A stretch of 64,000 nt of DNA from Congeria kusceri (Eukaryota > Mollusca > Bivalvia > Myida > Dreissenidae), in NCBI GenBank assembly GCA_027627225.1, contig CM051033.1, positions 46,402,016 to 46,466,015 on the forward strand, given 5' to 3'. Positions 59,689 to 64,000 of the stretch are shown here, one piece after another (the stretch's first letter is position 1; each line of letters begins with the position of its first letter). The notes beneath the pieces are model-generated. The model searched no databases. It was not told the DNA's origin and saw only the letters and a list, made by a program, of their open reading frames with translations. Made by a program: the position numbers and the translations under genes.

Positions 59689-60254
59689 CCTTTTATAAGA
59701 AGAATGCCTGTAAATGTAATTGCACTTAAGAATATCATGTCAGAAACCGATGTTAAAAAGCTAACACAGTTGCGTAAGTTTGTAGCCTATACATTGAAAA
59801 CTTAAAAAAAACCACCCGGCAACTATAACCCTTTAAATGTTTAAAAAAACAAACAACAAATGTTGTACTCCGATGAAAGAAATGCTATTTCACGTAGTTA
59901 TATATCCTACCAAAAAAGTATTTGTAATGCATTTTTACATTTACATTACATTTAAGCTAATTCTATAGCCACCTATGTACTATAGTTACTCGTTTATACT
60001 GACCTTTACAGCCTGGAAAATACTTGTGTATGTTAACCATTATACACTTCGTGTATTGTAATACATACTGTATTATTTTTTCTTTACCTCTGATCACATG
60101 TATTTTGTGAAGAGTGTATAATAAACTGTAAACTGTATTATCCACAAAAGAGTCAAAATATGGCAAACAGACTTCAAAACCCCAAGTCATCTGATAGCAA
60201 CACATTTATAAATGGCCAACTATTAAGATGAGGAGATGAATCCCAAAGCCACGA

Positions 60255-60400
60255 TTGTCACTTACAAGCATCTGTGACATGTAATTTCTTCTCGCTTCGA
60301 ATTCGACGTTTGCAAATGTTTTGATAACATGGCGGCGAAATTATATCTTTGTTACATTTAATGATATGCTGAGCGACAAACAAAGCCGGATGATGAGGTA
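60255..60400 (+). repeat. duplicate flanking LINE 2 (right)
   Basis: The partner of 54830-55010, about 5.4 kb away and in the same orientation. The LINE lies between them, but its ends do not coincide with the repeats, so they are not its target-site duplication. Confidence 0.8.
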
Positions 60401-62483
60401 AACGACCTTTTTTAGGACATTTCCAAGTCAGCAACGTGCAAAAATGATATCGTCATATTTATAAATAAGACACCAGCGGCAACATCCAGGATATAAATGT
60501 ATGGACTGTTTTGAAAATGTATTTTAGGGTTGCCCCAAAAGAGATATTGCATGACTAATTCAAACATAATACGGTTTGTAATGGCAATGCTACTAACAGC
60601 ATTATTGCAGTTAAATATCTCTCATCTATGATAAGAGTTAGTTTACAAGAATTTTTATTTATGTATTGTTTGTGACTTATCCAGTCTTCACGCTCATATG
60701 GTACTATTCATGCAATTAGTATTCCGTTGTCACTGAAGCCAGTTTCTTGCCTTCACGAGGACATACTTTATAAAATTATGGGGAAATAAAGTTGCCTTTG
60801 GTGAAATTGCAGAAACGAAAACACTAATAAAACGGATAATGGCAGCATTACCTCACAAATGATGCGATTTATAGACAGCATAAAGGAGGAAATGCAAAGT
60901 GTGATATGTCTTGAGATTGCACAAGTGCTTTGAAAAATGCTAAATATTTTTTTTTTCAAATTATTTATATGAAAATTTCATGTGTATATTCATGCAAAGG
61001 CCTATATAATAAATGTTGCTATCCTTTTCAATACATCAATATTTATTAAATTATTTTATGTAATGTCAGTTCTATCCTCAATTTATAGCCTTACATCGAC
61101 GCCTGTTTTGCTCTTTTAATTCTAGGGCAGTTAGATGGTAACTGAGTATTTATTGTTGAACAAAATATAAATCGACTCCGTCACAGAAAGCTATTTGACT
61201 CAGAATAGTTAATGTCAATATTGCATCGACACTATTTAAAACGCCTCCTACATTAATGCATACGTTATATACGTATTTGTCTTTCTGTCTATGTGTGTTA
61301 ATCTTGTATGTGTGAGTAATTGGATTGTTTGGACCCTGGCTCTCATTGTTTGAAAGTTTTTTCGTGTTTGGCGTCAATATTCTTGTTAGGTACACACGGT
61401 TTAATTAACCCTTTCGACTTCTAAAAAGCATATATGCCATTGTACTGTTTGTGTTGAACAAACTCACATCAAAGACAAAATGTTTTACTTACAAGAACTA
61501 TTAAAAAGAGACATTTACTTAATACATTTAGATTTGCAATTGTTGGTATAATTGCTATACATTAGATGACTTTAATAACGAATGTACCGGCTGTTGTTCA
61601 TATGAGCATTCATTAAGATCAGTGGGAACAATAGAACATCGGCGGTAGCGCTTGAATATTCCAAACTGGACGCCATAGACGATATACATATATGAACGCA
61701 GCCTCTAAAATATTAATGTCTTTCGTGTATACATGCATTACTGCATTACGTACCGATACAGATACGGTGATCTGTGACGAACACAGCAAGCGAGTTATGA
61801 GTTTAATTCCGTTTGTGACATGAATATATAAGCTCATTTTCCATTTATGCAATAAAGCTCTCTAAAATGACAATATAATACCACATGAACACGTTATCTG
61901 GCAGAAAAACAAAAGGTAATAGGAATTGAATTATGCCAAACATCGCTCTGTCAAGATTTCCAGTTTTGAATGGCTGGAATTGAACGCTGCTGGCATATAT
62001 TGTCCGAAATTAATTTTACAGGGTTCAGTTTCTATTTGCAATCTTTCCTAAGTTAATATGTCTTAGCAATTGATTTCCGTATACAAAGGAAGTACTCACT
62101 TTTGTTCGAATAATACTATGAAATGGCAAATAAATACGACGCTTTTATGATGGTTTCATCAATGGAATTATTTTACTTGAAATGTTTTGTTAATATGTTA
62201 TCACTATTATAGAATAGTTTATTTTTCGACTTAAGCATATAAAGCTCATCGTCATTAACACACATATACAATAACAACATGCGTTTGAAGTAAATACAAA
62301 ACATACATCATTTCGAAGATAAATCAATTTAAATAGACACGAAATAAACATGTTTTCGTGAGAATGTCACATGGATGAGGTTAATACATAGTAACTACAT
62401 AATGTCACACGTATTTTAACAATTTCAACAATATTACATTATTTGTACATGTTTTCTTTGTGAAAAAATATATATATTTTATA
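60401..62483. other. non-coding, no supported gene
   Basis: AT-rich DNA. Short frames such as 61150-61395 minus have no recognised motif. Confidence 0.4.
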
Positions 62484-62765
62484 CTACATATATATGACAT
62501 TTTCTCGTATTTTAAAGCATTTTATACAAAAAATAGCTAGTTTTCTTAACAATATTTTGTTTGAACTATTTATTAGTTCGATAAACTTGTACATATTTGG
62601 ACGGGATCTATAATACTTTGGAATTAATGTATTCCTGACATCAGCATAATAAGGGCATTTAAGAACAAAGTGATATTCATCCTCGATGTCATTTAGGTTG
62701 CATAACACACATTTGCGTTGATCTCGGACAATGTTATGGTGTCTACCCGTTTCTATAAATAATTT
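62484..62765 (-). mobile_element. 3' fragment of a LINE (5'-truncated)
   Basis: The minus strand reads IETGRHHNIVRDQRKCVLCN, then DIEDEYHFVLKCPYY and ELINSSNKILLRKLAIFCIK, the end of a LINE ORF2 with its zinc-knuckle. It is related to, but distinct from, the end of the element at 55.4-60.1 kb. The ORF closes at 62484, and a short AT-rich tail follows to about 62400. It is a dead-on-arrival copy. Confidence 0.8.
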
Positions 62766-64000
62766 CTATAATTATAGTAATACGTTGCGATGTATTGTTA
62801 TATTCAGCATATGAGATTTTTAGGTAGAAAAACGCTGTTCGTGTAAATGTTAAATGCAGTTCAAAATCGGAAAAGCAGAAACACCAATGTTATGGGGTGT
62901 CATAGTGTATTATATACTGTACTTGGTTGGAAACGTAAGAAATAGTATTTGATTTCTGGTACAGTTTTACATCGTAGAATATGTTTAGTCGACAAATAAT
63001 ATTAGGATTGTTTGATCTTTATACTACGTGTAGTTTAATACTTGTGTCAATACCTGAGAAAAGATATACACAGGTATGTAATAAACTGATTGATTTTTAT
63101 TTTGCATAACTTTGTCTACTCAGAAATCTAGGATCATGTTACTAATTTTCAAAAGAGGAACATACGATATCAGTCAAACTATCGGCGAGAATTATTTTAT
63201 AACACAATTTAGAGAAGTCCAAACACAACATCTTTTTCTTCAATATATTTCACACTTTTCAACTATATTACAACGTATATCGCAAACACGATTAGATTTA
63301 AATTATATATGAAGCTTTTAACATGAAGGCAAATGGTGATGAATTCATTTAGAAATCGGTTTCCTGTTTTGTTAACTGCTCAGTACGTTGTACGACAAGA
63401 TGTTAAATTTAGTGGGATGTCTTATCCAAAACATAAGCACACTCGACATATATGGACATTTTACTACGAAACCGTTTTTCTGAATGAAATGCACGATGTC
63501 AACAAATAATGCATTTTTACTAAGTATTGTGATGTTCAGATTCAATGCCTTTATTCATTATGTATCGGTAATTTAAAACAAATTGCGAATCGACAACAAT
63601 GCACATTGATCGAAATATTCTGTTCAAATAACTTTTTATATAGGAAAATTGCTAAACATTGTTTTGTTTTTATATTTGCAATGATAAAGTGAACATATTC
63701 AAAGAACAAGTATATTATACAAACAGGGGCACTACGATATTATATCAACCATGTCAAAACCAAATTGGCATTTTTCATATACACAATGAAATATGAACAG
63801 TTTATTGACGTTGAAATATAAGTAAATAATCGTTTATTCAATTGAATGATGTATTGTCGTCTATTGTTGAATTTTAACCATTTAGTTATTAATTTCTTAT
63901 ACAATTGAATGATGTATTATCTTTTATTACCATTAAATTTGAATAACAATATGTATTGTAATTAATTGTCGGCCAAGGTTATGGGTCGGCATGCCGTATA
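62766..64000. other. non-coding, with dispersed repeat at 63.32-63.40 kb
   Basis: 63325-63395 matches 44728-44800. TTCAATTGAATGATGTATT(G/A)TC occurs at 63838 and 63903 as a small direct repeat. No gene is seen. Confidence 0.4.

Larger units (their letters stand above)
55440..60140 (+). mobile_element. decayed non-LTR retrotransposon with L1-type ORF1
   Basis: About 4.7 kb with ORF1, endonuclease, reverse transcriptase and a C-terminal zinc-knuckle, all in the plus orientation and all broken by stops or frameshifts. The reverse transcriptase (LKKAFDSVW; GVRQGGNLSPVLFSLFLNDL; YADDTLLF) looks like the CR1/Jockey side of the LINE tree rather than L1. The clade is unresolved. The 3' end is uncertain; TAAACTGTAAACTGTA at ~60125 is a possible tail. 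Confidence 0.85.

Overview
This window looks like nuclear DNA of a bivalve mollusc. It is AT-rich and gene-poor. It carries two decayed non-LTR retrotransposons, a tRNA-derived SINE, tandem-core ('pearl'-like) elements ending in ACAG/ACGG-type runs, a MITE with a motif I associate with bivalve genomes, and an intronless nicotinic-type receptor subunit, a gene family expanded in bivalves. The species is not determined. I see no prokaryotic operons, no CRISPR arrays and no convincing free-standing tRNA or rRNA gene.

Layout. 0-20 kb is almost gene-free and made of old duplications: a 70-bp minisatellite, a large foldback (2.55-4.02 kb), and a diverged, rearranged segmental duplication (about 5.7-11.9 kb against 12.8-20.2 kb). 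That duplication contains a MITE whose empty site survives in the sister copy, a snapback hairpin at 9.94-10.02 kb and an 82-bp x 8 minisatellite. At 22.4-22.9 kb there is a plausible two-exon small gene whose start codon lies in a YY1-like ATGGCGGC motif. 23.9-24.9 kb is a degenerate tandem-core element. 25.84-28.60 kb is a ~527-bp satellite-like array bounded by 20-bp direct repeats.

The two best protein genes lie on the minus strand. The first (29.05-30.46 kb) is an intronless Cys-loop, nicotinic-type receptor subunit of 470 codons. It is intact except for one in-frame TGA, which falls exactly at the first cysteine of the 13-residue Cys-loop. The second (31.54-33.80 kb) is an intact 753-aa transposase-like protein inside a ~3.4-kb DNA transposon with 14-bp perfect terminal inverted repeats. 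It has RNase H-like/hAT-like motifs but belongs to no family I can name.

35-47 kb holds a 46-bp array with a palindrome in every unit (35.5-35.9 kb), a tandem-core element with a hairpin end (39.3-40.04 kb), a SINE with a perfect 13-bp target-site duplication (41.1-41.4 kb), small duplications and a CTAC-rich tract. 47.7-51.8 kb is a decayed L1/Tx1-like LINE, 55.4-60.1 kb is a second decayed LINE with an L1-type ORF1, and 62.5-62.8 kb is the 3' end of a third LINE on the minus strand.

There is no multi-gene pathway here. The region is a mobile-element landscape around one receptor gene, one small putative gene and one possibly active DNA transposon. Repeat boundaries were found by eye and may be off by tens of bases.
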